NCBI RefSeq assembly: GCF_036429475.1
Contig: NZ_CP144125.1
Span: 3,055,521-3,119,520, forward strand
From: Halalkalicoccus sp. CGA53
Lineage (GTDB): Archaea; Halobacteriota; Halobacteria; Halobacteriales; Halalkalicoccaceae
Direction: 5' to 3'
DNA: 64,000 bases
Both the position numbers and the translations under genes were made by a program. Positions 18,723 to 28,291 of this stretch are shown in pieces; positions within the stretch are counted from its first letter, which is position 1, and each line of letters opens with the position of its first letter. The notes beneath the pieces were generated by a model. It did no database searches and had not been told where the DNA came from. It saw only the letters and a program-made list of their open reading frames with translations.

Positions 18723-19092
18723 TGTGAGCGACCGATTCGAGAACGTCGGTCGCCCGCTTCACCGCCGCCCCGTTCTCGACGAAGACGAGCGTCTTCGGGG
18801 GCTCGACCGCCTTCGGCCTGACCCGTAACTCCGCCTCCAGCGCCGCCTCCGCCGCACGGTCCGGCGCGCTCTGGAACTCGATCCTGACCCGATCGGGCTG
18901 GACGAAGACGGCCGCGAACGGCTCGCCCTCACGCTCGATTCGGTAGGCGAGCGCGCCCTCGGTCGTCGGTTCGACCTCGGGGTCGGCGTCCGCGAGCGAG
19001 AGCCGGGAGAGAGGACCGTCTTCGCGGCCGTCGACCTCGGAGGCGAGCAGCTCTGCGATCCGTCTTCCATCGCCGATCCGTCGCTCGACCAT
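18715..19092 (-). CDS. Conserved haloarchaeal protein of unknown function
   Basis: A 125-residue soluble acidic protein starting at ATG 19092 (MVERRIGDGRRIAELL). It ends in a conserved-looking block (PKTLVFVENGAAVKRATDVL). The start overlaps the stop of the DUF2240 gene by one base (TGATG), so the two are probably translationally coupled. I do not recognise a catalytic motif. A structural or regulatory partner of the DUF2240 protein is a guess from synteny only. Confidence 0.72.
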   Translation of the reverse strand: MVERRIGDGRRIAELLASEVDGREDGPLSRLSLADADPEVEPTTEGALAYRIEREGEPFAAVFVQPDRVRIEFQSAPDRAAEAALEAELRVRPKAVEPPKTLVFVENGAAVKRATDVLESVAHTR

Positions 19093-19550
19093 CAGCGTTC
19101 GCGCTCCCCGGTGAGGATCTCCCTCGTCATCCGGACCTCCTCCCCCACGTCCACCCCGCGCCGGTGAGCGTAGAGAACCGCCGCGGTCTCGATCGTCACC
19201 CCACGCTCGGCCTGGAGCTCGTTTATGCCCGCGACCGCGCGCTGTTTCTCGATCCCGGTCGCGACGAGCGCGTCGAGCACGCGCTCGAAGACCGATGGCG
19301 AGGAGAGCAGCTCCTCGTCCGGCGAGAAACCCTCCGGGATCGTCACCTCGCTCGGCGCGAACGTGACGCGCAGCCCGTCCTCCGTGCGTTCGAGCAGCCC
19401 CTGTCCCACGGCGACGTCGATCAGGCGTTTCGACTGATCGGGCGAGAACCAGTCCCGATCGAGCGAGAGCGCGACGACGAACGCGCTCTCCTCGATCGTC
19501 TCGGTGCCCGCCCGCTTGTACGGGGCGGCGACGGCGACGCGCAGGCTCAT
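19092..19550 (-). CDS. DUF2240 family protein
   Basis: A 152-residue archaeal protein. The N-terminal VAAPYKRAGTETIEESAF and WFSPDQSKRLIDVAVGQGLL, followed by a predicted winged-helix-like segment and the C-terminal AAVLYAHRRGVDV, match the DUF2240 family of unknown function as I know it. It overlaps the next gene. A nucleic-acid-binding role is possible from the helix pattern but not shown. Confidence 0.75.
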   Translation of the reverse strand: MSLRVAVAAPYKRAGTETIEESAFVVALSLDRDWFSPDQSKRLIDVAVGQGLLERTEDGLRVTFAPSEVTIPEGFSPDEELLSSPSVFERVLDALVATGIEKQRAVAGINELQAERGVTIETAAVLYAHRRGVDVGEEVRMTREILTGERER

Positions 19551-19639
19551 GGCCCGCCTGCGCGTCCAGACGGCCTAAACGGTTCGTCTTCGATCCCGAT
19601 AACGAGGCGTTTTTGTAGCCGCCGGCTCTCTCTCGCGCC

Positions 19640-20011
19640 ATGAACGATCACGGCCGGTCGATCAGGAAGCGAACCGGTGGGCGACGACGCCCGATCAGAA
19701 AGCGCCGGAAGCACCAGCTCGGCGGCCACCCGACCGAGACGGTCGTCGGCGAGCCGAAGTTCAAGACGGTGAAGGCACGCGGCACCACCGAGAAGATCCG
19801 CGCGGTCTCGACCGACCTCGTGACGATCGCCACCGACGACGGCACCGTCAGCGCGACGATCGAGGACGTCGTCGAGAACCCGGCGAACCCGAACTACGCC
19901 CGCCGAAACATCATCACGAAGGGCGCGCTCATCGAGACGAGCGAGGGGCGTGCGCGAGTGACCTCCCGGCCCGGCCAGGACGGACAGGTCAACGCCGTCC
20001 TCGAGAACTAA
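19640..20011 (+). CDS. rps8e: 30S ribosomal protein S8e
   Basis: A 123-residue archaeal/eukaryotic type ribosomal protein of the small subunit. The basic N-terminus (GRSIRKRTGGRRRP, then RKRRKHQLGGHPTET) and the core NPNYARRNIITKGALIET are diagnostic. Full-length for archaeal S8e. A T-rich element (GTTTTTGT, 19608-19615) about 27 bases upstream of the ATG probably serves as TATA box for a short-leader transcript. Single gene. Confidence 0.97.
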   Translation: MNDHGRSIRKRTGGRRRPIRKRRKHQLGGHPTETVVGEPKFKTVKARGTTEKIRAVSTDLVTIATDDGTVSATIEDVVENPANPNYARRNIITKGALIETSEGRARVTSRPGQDGQVNAVLEN

Positions 20012-20247
20012 CGCGTCGTCTCCCCGTTCTCCCGTTCGCCCTCGCTCGATGCGAGACGAGCCATCGGATGCTACCTGTCCTCCCGATGGAGCTGTAGCGG
20101 CGTGCCGAACGGGACACGTGGCGTGCGGAAGTCCGAACGCGCGCGCGGACGACGAGCACGAATCTATTTCGGGCGTTCACATCCAGCGATCGTTTTTGGA
20201 CGAACGTAGCAGATAGGCTGATTACACTAGGGAGTCTTATATAGCAT

Positions 20248-20394
20248 ATGGAGAGGAGAGATCAGTCCACCGAGTTTCGAACGAACACGTACGAATGCAT
20301 GAACTGTGGCCAGAGATCCGAGGCTCGCCACCACCCGATGGAGTGTTCGAGATGTGGGGGTGAGATGCTGAACATCGGAAACTCCCGGGAGTGA
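20248..20394 (+). CDS. Small rubrerythrin-like zinc-ribbon protein
   Basis: A 48-residue protein with two CxxC pairs (CMNCG and CSRCGG) spaced by about 15 residues, a one-zinc ribbon like the C-terminal domain of rubrerythrins. It is too short to hold the di-iron domain. A later in-frame ATG at 20299 would remove the first zinc ligand, so 20248 is preferred. An AT-rich TTATATAG sits only a few bases before this ATG, which is unusually close for a TATA box, so the exact start is less certain than the gene. Confidence 0.72.
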   Translation: MERRDQSTEFRTNTYECMNCGQRSEARHHPMECSRCGGEMLNIGNSRE

Positions 20395-20482
20395 CGGGTC
20401 GGCGACCCGTATCCCGAGAGACCGGAGGCGACCGACGACCTCTTCAGGGGTCTCGAGGACCGCGGCGGGGCTCTCCCGAGCC

Positions 20483-21487
20483 TCAGCGCTCGGGCCGGGG
20501 CGCGGCGTTCTGTAAGGCGGTCTCGGCGATGTTGCCGCCGTAGTCCGCAGTGCGCGAGAGCGAGTCGACGATCAGCCCGAGGTGCTGTGCCTGGAGCGGG
20601 TCGTCGAGCCCGCGGATCCGCTCGTCGACCGCCCGGGTGTGCTCGTCGATCCCTCCGACGTCCTCTCTGGCCTGGTTTGCGAGTCGTGTCGCACGGTCAC
20701 TCTCGGCCTCGAGGAAGGCGTCCATCGCGAGTTCGACGACCGCGATCGCGTCGTCGTGGAGCGCGACGAGCGGTTCGGCGACGTCCTCGGAGATCGGCTC
20801 GATCTCCGTCGAGAGGTCGGCGATCTTCGCCGCGTGGTCGCCGATCCGCTCGAGCTGTCTCGCGACCGAGTGGTGGTCGAAACAGGCCTCGCGGCCGATG
20901 TCGAGGTCGGCCGCCGCGCTCGGGTTCCTGAGCATCGACCGGAACACCCGCGAGACCATGAACCAGAGCCGATCCACGTCGTCGTCGCGCTCTCTAACGT
21001 CGTCGGCGAGGTCCGCGTCGCTCTCGGCGGCGGCGGTCACCGCGTCCGAGAGCATCGTCACCGCGATCAGGCGCATCCGCGTCACCGCGTTGTGGACCGA
21101 GAGCTGTCCCGAATCGAGGAGGTCCTGGAGCAGTACCCGGTCGCCGGTCTCCTCGACCACCTCGAGCCCGACGAGCGCCTGCGTGGCGTCTCTCACCGAC
21201 CGGCGCTGGTCGGCGGTGATCTTCTCGGCCTCCAATCTGATGAGGTCGAAGCCGCTCACGTACATCGTCACGACCGCGCGGGTCAGGTCCCGCCCGTGGA
21301 CGTCGTCGATCCCCAGCACCCCCTCGATCGGGTCCTCGTCGCGGCGCACCGAGAGTAGAAGCGAGTCGCCCTCGGGGTAGAACGTCACCTCCGAGCCGGC
21401 CGAAACCCCGTGATCCTCCGCCCACGTCTTCGGGATCGAGACGGTGAACGTCGAGCCGCCGGTCACCTGGACCTTTCGCGTCTCCAT
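20483..21487 (-). CDS. PhoU-family regulator with N-terminal AbrB/SpoVT DNA-binding domain
   Basis: A 334-residue protein. Residues 1-45 form a swapped-hairpin AbrB/MazE-type domain (VTGGSTFTVSIPKTWAEDHG). The remainder contains two PhoU helical repeats, with the metal-coordination motif seen in LERIGDHAAKIA and RTADYGGNIAE. It is divergent from the pst operon, and a second, plain PhoU is encoded at 25520. This architecture suggests a DNA-binding repressor or sensor that links phosphate flux to pst transcription; that is inference. GGAGG lies about five bases before the ATG. Confidence 0.88.
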   Translation of the reverse strand: METRKVQVTGGSTFTVSIPKTWAEDHGVSAGSEVTFYPEGDSLLLSVRRDEDPIEGVLGIDDVHGRDLTRAVVTMYVSGFDLIRLEAEKITADQRRSVRDATQALVGLEVVEETGDRVLLQDLLDSGQLSVHNAVTRMRLIAVTMLSDAVTAAAESDADLADDVRERDDDVDRLWFMVSRVFRSMLRNPSAAADLDIGREACFDHHSVARQLERIGDHAAKIADLSTEIEPISEDVAEPLVALHDDAIAVVELAMDAFLEAESDRATRLANQAREDVGGIDEHTRAVDERIRGLDDPLQAQHLGLIVDSLSRTADYGGNIAETALQNAAPRPER

Positions 21488-21724
21488 ACCGTCCCTCCGG
21501 AGCCGACCACAATAAACGTCCGTATATCTATACTGTTCTAAATTCGACAGAATCCGACTCCGGGATTCTCACCGGTTGAATCGGAGGATCGACGAATCTG
21601 GGAGGTATATAGAGTCGACCGGTCGGACGAGATCGATCCCGGGACGTCCGAAATCCACACGAGACGCGAGAGACTCGATCGTTTGCTGTGAAATACTGAG
21701 TCCACAATAGCGAACATAGTAGGG

Positions 21725-21730
21725 TATTTA
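21725..21730 (+). promoter_or_regulatory. TATA element of the pst operon
   Basis: TATTTA centred about 27 bases before the pstS ATG at 21755. It fits a nearly leaderless transcript. The 250 bases between it and the divergent regulator are comparatively AT-rich and could hold the regulatory site for phosphate control, but I could not identify a defined operator. Confidence 0.5.
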
Positions 21731-21754
21731 GAGGTCCGCCGAGGAGTGAGAGTG

Positions 21755-22789
21755 ATGGCACGGTCCGGGTGGAACGGAGACGAGTCGGTGTCGCGTCGGG
21801 CGTTTCTGTGTGGTGTCGGGGCCACCGTACCAGCCGTCGCCGGCTGTGTCGCCCGGGGCGAGGACAGCGGGCTCTCGGGCGAGGTGCTCGTGGACGGGAG
21901 CAATACACTGCTCCCCCACGCCGCGGCCGTCGCCGAGGAGTTCCAGTGGCGGAACAACCGCGTGCAGATTCCCGTCTACGGCTCCGGGACCGGTGCGGGC
22001 TTCCAGCGCTTCTGTGCGGGCGAGACCCACGTCCAGAACGCGAGCCGCGAGATCCTCGACGACGAGGCGGCCCAGTGTAACGTCTCCGAGGTGGAGTACG
22101 TCGCGTTCGAGACCGCGCTCGACGGCCTCGCGGTGTTCGTTCACCCCGACAACGACTGGTGTGACTGTCTCACGGTCGAGGAGCTAGACGAGATCTGGGG
22201 GTCCGGGTCCGAGGTCGAGACCTGGGCCGACGTCAGGGACGACTGGCCCGACGAGGAGATCGACCTCTACGGCCGGGACACGGGGTCGGGAACGTTCGAC
22301 TACTTCACCGAGGCGATCACGGGCGACATCGGGGCGGTCCGCTCGGATTACTCCGCGAGCGCCGACACGAACGTGATCGTCCGTGGCGTCCGGGGAAACC
22401 CCTTCGCGCTCGGCTTCGGTGGCGCGGGTTACTACTACGAGAACGAAGATGGGCTCTCGCTCGTCGGCGTCGACGACGGCGACGGCTGCGTCGAGCCGAC
22501 GCTGGAGACGATCGAGTCCGGCGAGTACACCCCGCTCACCCGACCGATGTTCGCCTACGTCAGGGTGGGCGAGTTCGAACGCGAGGAGTTCCGCGCGTTC
22601 GTCCGCTTCTTCTTCGAGGAGGTCGACGACCGCGGCTACGAGATGGGTCGCGAGGCGGGGATCGTCGAGGAGGGTGAGGAACTCACCTGGACGCAGTGGG
22701 CGGCACGGCGCGTCGGCTACTACGCGATCCCCCCCGAAACGGTCGAGGAGGAGCGCGCTCGCCTCGAGGAGGTGATCGAGGACCGATGA
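21755..22789 (+). CDS. pstS: Phosphate ABC transporter binding lipoprotein PstS
   Basis: A 344-residue phosphate-binding protein. It has a Tat motif ([11 protein letters not shown]) and lipobox VAGC, then the phosphate-binding signatures [24 protein letters not shown] and [16 protein letters not shown]. It captures phosphate outside the cell and passes it to PstCA. ATG 21755 is chosen; GTGs at 21746 and 21752 are in frame but would add only three residues. It overlaps pstC by four bases. Confidence 0.94.
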   Translation: MARSGWNGDESVSRRAFLCGVGATVPAVAGCVARGEDSGLSGEVLVDGSNTLLPHAAAVAEEFQWRNNRVQIPVYGSGTGAGFQRFCAGETHVQNASREILDDEAAQCNVSEVEYVAFETALDGLAVFVHPDNDWCDCLTVEELDEIWGSGSEVETWADVRDDWPDEEIDLYGRDTGSGTFDYFTEAITGDIGAVRSDYSASADTNVIVRGVRGNPFALGFGGAGYYYENEDGLSLVGVDDGDGCVEPTLETIESGEYTPLTRPMFAYVRVGEFEREEFRAFVRFFFEEVDDRGYEMGREAGIVEEGEELTWTQWAARRVGYYAIPPETVEEERARLEEVIEDR

Positions 22790-23700
22790 GCGGGACCGAC
22801 CTCACTCGATCCGCGACCGGCGTCGGCGGCAGGACGGACGCGGTCGTCAGGTACGTCTTCTTCGCCTGTGCCGCGCTCTCGGTGCTCACCACCGTCGGGA
22901 TCATCGTCGTGCTGCTCGAGGGGTCGGTCGAGTTCTTCCGGACCGTCTCGGTGATCGGCTTTCTCACCGGGACGACCTGGTCGCCGCTGATCGAACCCCG
23001 GAGCTACGGCGTGCTCCCGCTGGTCTGGGGGACGCTCGTCATCACCGTGGGATCGGCACTGATCGCGATCCCGGTGGGGACGGCGACCGCGATCTACCTC
23101 TCGGAGTACGCCGACCCCGACGTTCGCTCGGTCGTGAAGCCGGTCCTCGAGATCTTAGCTGGCATTCCGACGATCGTCTACGGCTTCTTCGCGCTCTCGT
23201 TCATCACCCCGCAGATCCAGCGCGTCTTCCCCGAGACGGGGACGTTCAACGCCGCCGCGGGTGCGATCGTCGTCGGGATCATGATCGTCCCGATGGTCTC
23301 TTCGCTCTCCGAGGACGCGATGCACGCCGTCCCCGACGAACTGCGCGAGGGGGCCTACGGCCTCGGTGCGACCCGGTACGAGGTCTCGACGGACGTCGTC
23401 ATCCCCGCGGCGGCCTCGGGCATCCTCGCCTCCTACGTGCTCGCGCTCAGCCGGGCGATCGGCGAGACGATGGCGGTCACCCTCGCCGCGGGGATGGCCC
23501 CGCAGTTCACGACGAGCCCCCTGGAACCGATCCAGACGATGACCGCCTACATGGTCCAGATCGGCATCAGCGACGTCTCGGTGGGGTCGATCGGCTACCA
23601 GAGCCTCTTCGCCGTCGGGCTGACGCTGTTCCTCATGACGCTCTCGATGAACCTCGCGAGCATGTGGATCCGCTCGCGCTACCGGGAGGAGTACCGATGA
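22786..23700 (+). CDS. pstC: Phosphate ABC transporter permease PstC
   Basis: A 304-residue permease with about six membrane helices. ATG 22786 overlaps the pstS stop (ATGA). Typical PstC blocks are present: [34 protein letters not shown] and the ATPase-docking EAA loop [19 protein letters not shown], followed by [15 protein letters not shown]. Forms the phosphate channel with PstA. Confidence 0.95.
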   Translation: MSGTDLTRSATGVGGRTDAVVRYVFFACAALSVLTTVGIIVVLLEGSVEFFRTVSVIGFLTGTTWSPLIEPRSYGVLPLVWGTLVITVGSALIAIPVGTATAIYLSEYADPDVRSVVKPVLEILAGIPTIVYGFFALSFITPQIQRVFPETGTFNAAAGAIVVGIMIVPMVSSLSEDAMHAVPDELREGAYGLGATRYEVSTDVVIPAAASGILASYVLALSRAIGETMAVTLAAGMAPQFTTSPLEPIQTMTAYMVQIGISDVSVGSIGYQSLFAVGLTLFLMTLSMNLASMWIRSRYREEYR

Positions 23701-24599
23701 GCACGACCAACCCGTTCGCCGACGTCTCCGACCTGGATCGGAAACGGACGATCGGCCGGGTGTTCGTCGGCCTCTGTATCGCCTCGACGATGGTCGGGAT
23801 CGTCGCACTCGTCACGCTGCTCGCGGACGTCGCCTACGAGTCGTGGGGCTGGCTCTCGGTCGAGTTCCTCACCTATCCGCCCTCGCGATTCCCCGAGAAC
23901 TACCTCCCCGGCGGCCGGGGTGCGGGCATCTACCCGGCGCTCGTCGGCTCGGTCTTCCTGATCGCGCTCACGGCGCTGTTCACCGTCTCCATCGGCGTCG
24001 GCGCGGCGATCTACCTCGAGGAGTACGCCCCTGAGAGCAGGCTGACGAGCCTGATCGAGGCGAACATCGCGAACCTCGCGGGCGTCCCCTCGATCGTCTA
24101 CGGCCTGCTCGGACTCGCGGTGTTCGTCCGATTCGCGGGGATGGGCCAGAGCTTGCTCGCGGGGGCGCTCACGCTCACGCTGCTCATCCTCCCGATCGTG
24201 ATCGTCGCCGCCCAGGAGTCGCTGCGGGCGGTGCCCGACTCCCAGCGCGAGGCGGCCTACGGCGTCGGCGCGACGAAGTGGGAGGTGATCCGCGACGTCG
24301 TGCTCCCGGCGGCGCTGCCGGGGGTCATGACCGGGACGATCCTCTCGCTCAGCCGGGCGATCGGCGAGACCGCGCCGATCCTGATGGTCGGGGCGGCGAC
24401 CTCGATGTTCGTCGCGCCCGACTCCCTTCTCGGGCCGTTCGCGGCGATGCCGATGCAGATCTTCGACTGGGCGAAACTGCCCCAGGCCGAGTTCCAGCAC
24501 GTCGCCGCCGCCGGCATCGTCGTTCTCCTGACCGTGCTGCTCGCGATGAACGCCGTCGCGATCTACATCCGCTACCGCTTCGAGGCAGACCTCTCATGA
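23697..24599 (+). CDS. pstA: Phosphate ABC transporter permease PstA
   Basis: A 300-residue permease, about six helices, ATG 23697 overlapping the pstC stop. It has the PstA blocks [34 protein letters not shown] loop [19 protein letters not shown] and [15 protein letters not shown]. It is a distant paralogue of PstC, as usual. Confidence 0.95.
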   Translation: MSTTNPFADVSDLDRKRTIGRVFVGLCIASTMVGIVALVTLLADVAYESWGWLSVEFLTYPPSRFPENYLPGGRGAGIYPALVGSVFLIALTALFTVSIGVGAAIYLEEYAPESRLTSLIEANIANLAGVPSIVYGLLGLAVFVRFAGMGQSLLAGALTLTLLILPIVIVAAQESLRAVPDSQREAAYGVGATKWEVIRDVVLPAALPGVMTGTILSLSRAIGETAPILMVGAATSMFVAPDSLLGPFAAMPMQIFDWAKLPQAEFQHVAAAGIVVLLTVLLAMNAVAIYIRYRFEADLS

Positions 24600-25438
24600 G
24601 TGACACCCAGCCCACGATCGAGACGCGCATCGACTCCGAGACCGACACCGAGAGAGCCGACCCGGACGGGCCCGAGTCGCGCGCCGTGGAGACGGTGCTC
24701 TCCGCACACGACCTGGAGGTGTTCTACGGCGACGAGCGCGCGCTCCAGCCGGTGAACGCGGAGATCCCCGAGAAGAAGGTGACGGCGATCATCGGTCCCT
24801 CCGGCTGTGGGAAGTCGACCTTTCTCCGGTCGATAAACCGGATGAACGATATGATCGACGTCTGTCGCGTCGAGGGCGAACTTCGGTTCAGGGGCAAGAA
24901 CGTCTACGACGAGGACGTCGATCCGGTCGCCTTGCGGAGGAAGGTCGGGATGGTCTTCCAGAAGCCGAACCCGTTTCCCAAGAGTATCTACGACAACGTC
25001 GCCTACGGCCTGAAGATTCAGGGGAGAGACGGTGACAGGGACGCACAGGTCGAGGAGGCGCTCCGGCGGGCGGCGCTCTGGGGGGAGGTCGAGGACAAAC
25101 TCGACGCCTCCGGGCTCGACCTCTCGGGTGGACAACAACAGCGTCTCTGTATCGCCCGCGCCATCGCACCCGACCCCGAGGTGATATTGATGGACGAGCC
25201 GGCGAGCGCACTCGACCCCGTCGCGACCGCACAGATCGAGGACCTGATCGAGGAGCTCTCGCGCGATTACACGGTCGTGATCGTCACGCACAACATGCAA
25301 CAGGCCGCCCGGATCAGCGACAGAACGATGGTGTTTCTCACCGGCGGCGAACTCGCGGCGTTCGACGAGACGACGAGCATCTTCGAGAACCCCGAGAGCC
25401 AGCGAGTCGAGGACTACATCACCGGCAAGTTCGGGTAA
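24596..25438 (+). CDS. pstB: Phosphate ABC transporter ATPase PstB
   Basis: A 280-residue ATPase energising phosphate import. Walker [10 protein letters not shown], PstB-specific [10 protein letters not shown]-loop [15 protein letters not shown], signature LSGGQQQR, Walker [12 protein letters not shown]. About 35 acidic residues precede the domain, as in other haloarchaeal PstBs. The ATG overlaps the pstA stop. Confidence 0.96.
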   Translation: MSDTQPTIETRIDSETDTERADPDGPESRAVETVLSAHDLEVFYGDERALQPVNAEIPEKKVTAIIGPSGCGKSTFLRSINRMNDMIDVCRVEGELRFRGKNVYDEDVDPVALRRKVGMVFQKPNPFPKSIYDNVAYGLKIQGRDGDRDAQVEEALRRAALWGEVEDKLDASGLDLSGGQQQRLCIARAIAPDPEVILMDEPASALDPVATAQIEDLIEELSRDYTVVIVTHNMQQAARISDRTMVFLTGGELAAFDETTSIFENPESQRVEDYITGKFG

Positions 25439-25519
25439 CGAGTCCTCTGCGACCGCTCGTCCGAGGAGTCCGCCCGACCACGGGGTTAAAGACCGCTTCG
25501 GGGGTACTCCCACCCAGCG

Positions 25520-26200
25520 ATGGCCCGAAAGGAGTATCAAAAGCGCCTCTCTGAGCTCCGGGACGACGTCCTCTACATGGGGGAGGTCGTCCAGGAGCGG
25601 CTGCGGATGGCGCTGTCGGCGCTCGAATCGAAGGACGACGACCTCGCGGAGGAGGTGATCGTCAGAGACAGCGAGGTGAACGATCTCTACCTCGAGCTCG
25701 AACGCCAGTGTACGGAGCTGATCGCCCGTCAGCAGCCGGTCGCGGGCGACCTCCGGTTCATCGCGGCCTCGTTCAAGATCATCACGGACCTCGAGCGGAT
25801 CGCCGACCTCGCGACGAACCTCGGGAAGTACACGAAACAGGCCCGGCGGGACGTCTACCCCGACGTGGACGTCCAGGCGATCGGCGCGGTCGCACTCGAG
25901 ATGATCGAGGCGGCGATGGACGCCTACGCCGACGAGGACGTCGAGGCGTGCTACGCGATCGACCGGCGCGACGACGAGCTCGACGCGATGTGCGAGCGCG
26001 CGAGCGGGACGGTCGTCCGCGACCTGATCGAGACCGAACTCGGGGCCGGAACGGACGAGGGGGAGATCGAACGGCTGCTGAGCGACGTCTCGCGCGTGCT
26101 GCTGACCGTGCGGGACTTAGAACGGATCGGCGATCACGCGGTGAACATCGCGGCGCGAACCCTCTACATGGTCGAGAACGACGACGAACTGCTCTACTGA
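25520..26200 (+). CDS. phoU: Phosphate-transport regulatory protein PhoU
   Basis: A 226-residue all-helical protein with two PhoU repeats. The metal-binding motifs are DLERIADLATNLGK and DLERIGDHAVNIAART. PhoU negatively controls Pst activity and phosphate-starvation signalling. It follows pstB after an 81-base gap and is probably in the same transcript. Unlike the regulator at 20483 it has no DNA-binding domain. Confidence 0.95.
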   Translation: MARKEYQKRLSELRDDVLYMGEVVQERLRMALSALESKDDDLAEEVIVRDSEVNDLYLELERQCTELIARQQPVAGDLRFIAASFKIITDLERIADLATNLGKYTKQARRDVYPDVDVQAIGAVALEMIEAAMDAYADEDVEACYAIDRRDDELDAMCERASGTVVRDLIETELGAGTDEGEIERLLSDVSRVLLTVRDLERIGDHAVNIAARTLYMVENDDELLY

Positions 26201-26240
26201 ACGTCGCTACAGTCGGCGAGCACGGCCGTTCGCCCTCGCC

Positions 26241-26534
26241 TCAGACGTCGGCGCCCGCTCGCGAGCGATAGACCAGCAGGACGACCACGCCGGGGACGAC
26301 GCCGACGAGGGTCCCAGCGAAGACCGCGAGCGCCCAGACGGGCGCGCGCTCGTCCTCCCGATCTACCGCGTCGAGGTAGGTCCAGTAGCCCACGGTCCCG
26401 GCGAGCAACAGGAGCGAGAACACGGAGACGAGGACGACCTCGCCGGTGACCTGCGCGACCGCCCGATGAACCGACTCGAACTCGCTCGTTCGAAGGGGAG
26501 GACGCCGGGAAACGAGGGCGTTCTCCACCGTCAC
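26241..26534 (-). CDS. Small membrane protein, two helices
   Basis: A 97-residue protein from GTG 26534. Two hydrophobic segments (VVLVSVFSLLLLAGTVGYW and WALAVFAGTLVGVVPGVVVL) are separated by a short charged loop (DAVDREDERAP). No recognised family. It follows the gene at 26536-27039 with one base between stop and start, so it probably belongs to the same transcript. Confidence 0.62.
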   Translation of the reverse strand: MTVENALVSRRPPLRTSEFESVHRAVAQVTGEVVLVSVFSLLLLAGTVGYWTYLDAVDREDERAPVWALAVFAGTLVGVVPGVVVLLVYRSRAGADV

Positions 26535-26535
26535 G

Positions 26536-27039
26536 TCAGAGCACCGACTCCGGGTCCTTGAGGTAGACGTCCTGCTCCGTGACCCGCTCGTAGACGCGAT
26601 AGAGCGTGTCGATCTCCGCGTGGTCCGGCCGGAAGCGGATGTGCGGGGCGGTGTAGTAGGCCTTCGCGGTGATCAGGAAGAAGTAGAGCGTCCGGAGCCC
26701 ATTCGGCGTGACGTCGACGACGCCGATCGACTCCCCGCCCAGGTCGTCGGAGAACGATCCGAGCAGCGACGCGACCTCGTCGTGGAGCCGTTCGTCCGGG
26801 CGCTCGAGCGTCGTCCCGAACGTCTGGTTGAGGAACCGGCTCGTCGCCGCGAGAAACGGGTTCGAGTCGATTCCCGTCGGGTCGACCGCCGAGAACGCGT
26901 CGTAGAGGTCGACGAGCGTCGAGAGCTCCTCCCGCGTGATCGCGATCGGCATCACCGGCTCCCCGGCCGGGAGCGAGTACTCCGGGAAGCTGTGGGTTCG
27001 GGGATCGGGCACCCGGGAGAACAGCTGGTCGAGACTCAT
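26536..27039 (-). CDS. Uncharacterised haloarchaeal protein
   Basis: A 167-residue soluble protein from ATG 27039 (MSLDQLFSRVPDPRT). No membrane helix, Cys pair or catalytic signature is visible. The helical centre and the C-terminal YYTAPHIRFRPDHAEIDTLYRV do not match a family I know. The frame remains open upstream to 27660, but that part reads as the antisense of the ferredoxin and is rejected. Coupled to the two-helix membrane protein downstream. Confidence 0.65.
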   Translation of the reverse strand: MSLDQLFSRVPDPRTHSFPEYSLPAGEPVMPIAITREELSTLVDLYDAFSAVDPTGIDSNPFLAATSRFLNQTFGTTLERPDERLHDEVASLLGSFSDDLGGESIGVVDVTPNGLRTLYFFLITAKAYYTAPHIRFRPDHAEIDTLYRVYERVTEQDVYLKDPESVL

Positions 27040-27128
27040 ACCCGACCCGTTCGTGGCCGTCGGTGAAAACGGTAGTGACGGTGAGAGCGACGACCGGCCG
27101 AACGGTCGGGCTCCGGACGAGCGCCCGG

Positions 27129-27470
27129 CTACCAGTCGACGCTGAGGGTGCCGTCGCCGTTCGGATCGGGCGAGATCTCCTCGTTCGTTCGGCGATCGAC
27201 GACGTGGATCACGCCCCTGTCCTTCTTCGCGGGACAGACCTCCGCCGCCTCGACGTTCGCGTCGAGGTCCGCCTCGTCGATGAAGTAGGCTCTGGGTTTC
27301 GCGATCCCCGTCCCGAGATCGAGCTCCCAGTTGTCCGAGACCTCGGCACAGCGGCCCGCGCCGATGCACTTGTTCGCCTCGAAGACGATCTTGTAGGGCT
27401 TCTCCTCGACCGGCGGGGCGTTCGCCTCGCCGATCTCGCTCGGGTCGATCGGGCCGTCCGTGTCGCTCAT
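27129..27470 (-). CDS. Ferredoxin, single [3Fe-4S]-type cluster
   Basis: A 113-residue electron carrier. The cluster ligands are in CIGAGRC and EVCPAKK: Cys-x5-Cys and a distant Cys-Pro. The second Cys of the normal CxxCxxC is Ala, which points to a [3Fe-4S] cluster, though a [4Fe-4S] cluster with an outside ligand is not excluded. An acidic N-terminal extension precedes it, and a C-terminal extension follows. Proteins of this type often feed cytochrome P450s or oxidoreductases; none is adjacent here. Confidence 0.85.
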   Translation of the reverse strand: MSDTDGPIDPSEIGEANAPPVEEKPYKIVFEANKCIGAGRCAEVSDNWELDLGTGIAKPRAYFIDEADLDANVEAAEVCPAKKDRGVIHVVDRRTNEEISPDPNGDGTLSVDW

Positions 27471-27678
27471 GGATCGGGAGAGGAAGCGGTCCGGCTTTCG
27501 GGTTACGGTTCCGGTGAAGCGCCGTGGCGGGGTGGGCCGAACCGGCCCGTGACAGGGGTGGGTTCGCGGTCGTCTCCGGTCGAACCGGTTCGTCCGAGAG
27601 ACCTACCGCGAGTCGATTTCGAAACCGAGTTCCTCGTCGGTACCCGAAAAGACGATCCACGGGTCGGAGAGACGGCGT

Positions 27679-28218
27679 TCAGTCGTGGACGGTGATCGAC
27701 TCGATCTCGATCGGCGTCGTCGGCCTGTCGTTGCCGTCCGTGTCGGTCGATCCGATCTTGCGGACGATGTCCATTCCGTCAGTAACCTCGCCGAAGACCG
27801 AGTGGCGGTCGTCGAGGTGCGGGGTGGCATCGAGCGTGATGAAGAACTGCGAGCCGTTGGTGTCCGGACCGCGGTTGGCCATCGAGAGCGTGCCGGCCGA
27901 GTCGTGGCGGAGTTCCGGGTGGAACTCGTCGTCGAACGTGTAGCCTGGGCCGCCACGGCCGGTGCCCTCCGGGTCCCCGGTCTGGATCATGAAGCCCTCG
28001 ATCACGCGGTGGAACGGGACGCCGTCGTAGAGGGCGTCCCCCCGTGTTTCGCCGGTTTCGGGGTCCTCCCACGTGGCCGTCTCCGGCCCGGGGTCCTCGC
28101 TCGCCGCCGGGTCGTGGTCGACTAGGTTTCGGAAGTTCGCGACCGTCTCCGGTGCCCGCTCGTCGTACAGTTCGACCTCGATGTCGCCTTCGGTGGTGTG
28201 AATCGTCGCGCTCGTCAT
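27679..28218 (-). CDS. Peptidyl-prolyl cis-trans isomerase, cyclophilin type
   Basis: A 179-residue cytoplasmic cyclophilin from ATG 28218. The active-site blocks are all present: PFHRVIEGFMIQTGDPEG, SMANRGPDTNGSQFFIT and HSVFGEV. A short acidic insert follows NFRNLVDHD. It catalyses proline isomerisation during folding. The frame also extends upstream to 28245, but the ATG at MTSATIHT matches the domain start. Confidence 0.95.
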   Translation of the reverse strand: MTSATIHTTEGDIEVELYDERAPETVANFRNLVDHDPAASEDPGPETATWEDPETGETRGDALYDGVPFHRVIEGFMIQTGDPEGTGRGGPGYTFDDEFHPELRHDSAGTLSMANRGPDTNGSQFFITLDATPHLDDRHSVFGEVTDGMDIVRKIGSTDTDGNDRPTTPIEIESITVHD

Positions 28219-28291
28219 GGCTCGTCGTTCGGGCAGGGGACGCATAACGGTGGTGATCGGACGACGAGCGGTCGGCTCGAGGGAGCCCTCG

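Noticed and set aside
20012-20247. Possible structured RNA between rps8e and the zinc-ribbon gene
   Set aside because: GC-rich inverted segments are present (e.g. GCGCGCGCG), but no tRNA, SRP RNA or RNase P RNA pattern fits.
26536-27660. A 374-codon frame joining the 167-residue protein to an upstream part
   Set aside because: The upstream half is antisense to the ferredoxin and has shadow-like composition; ATG 27039 fits the real gene.
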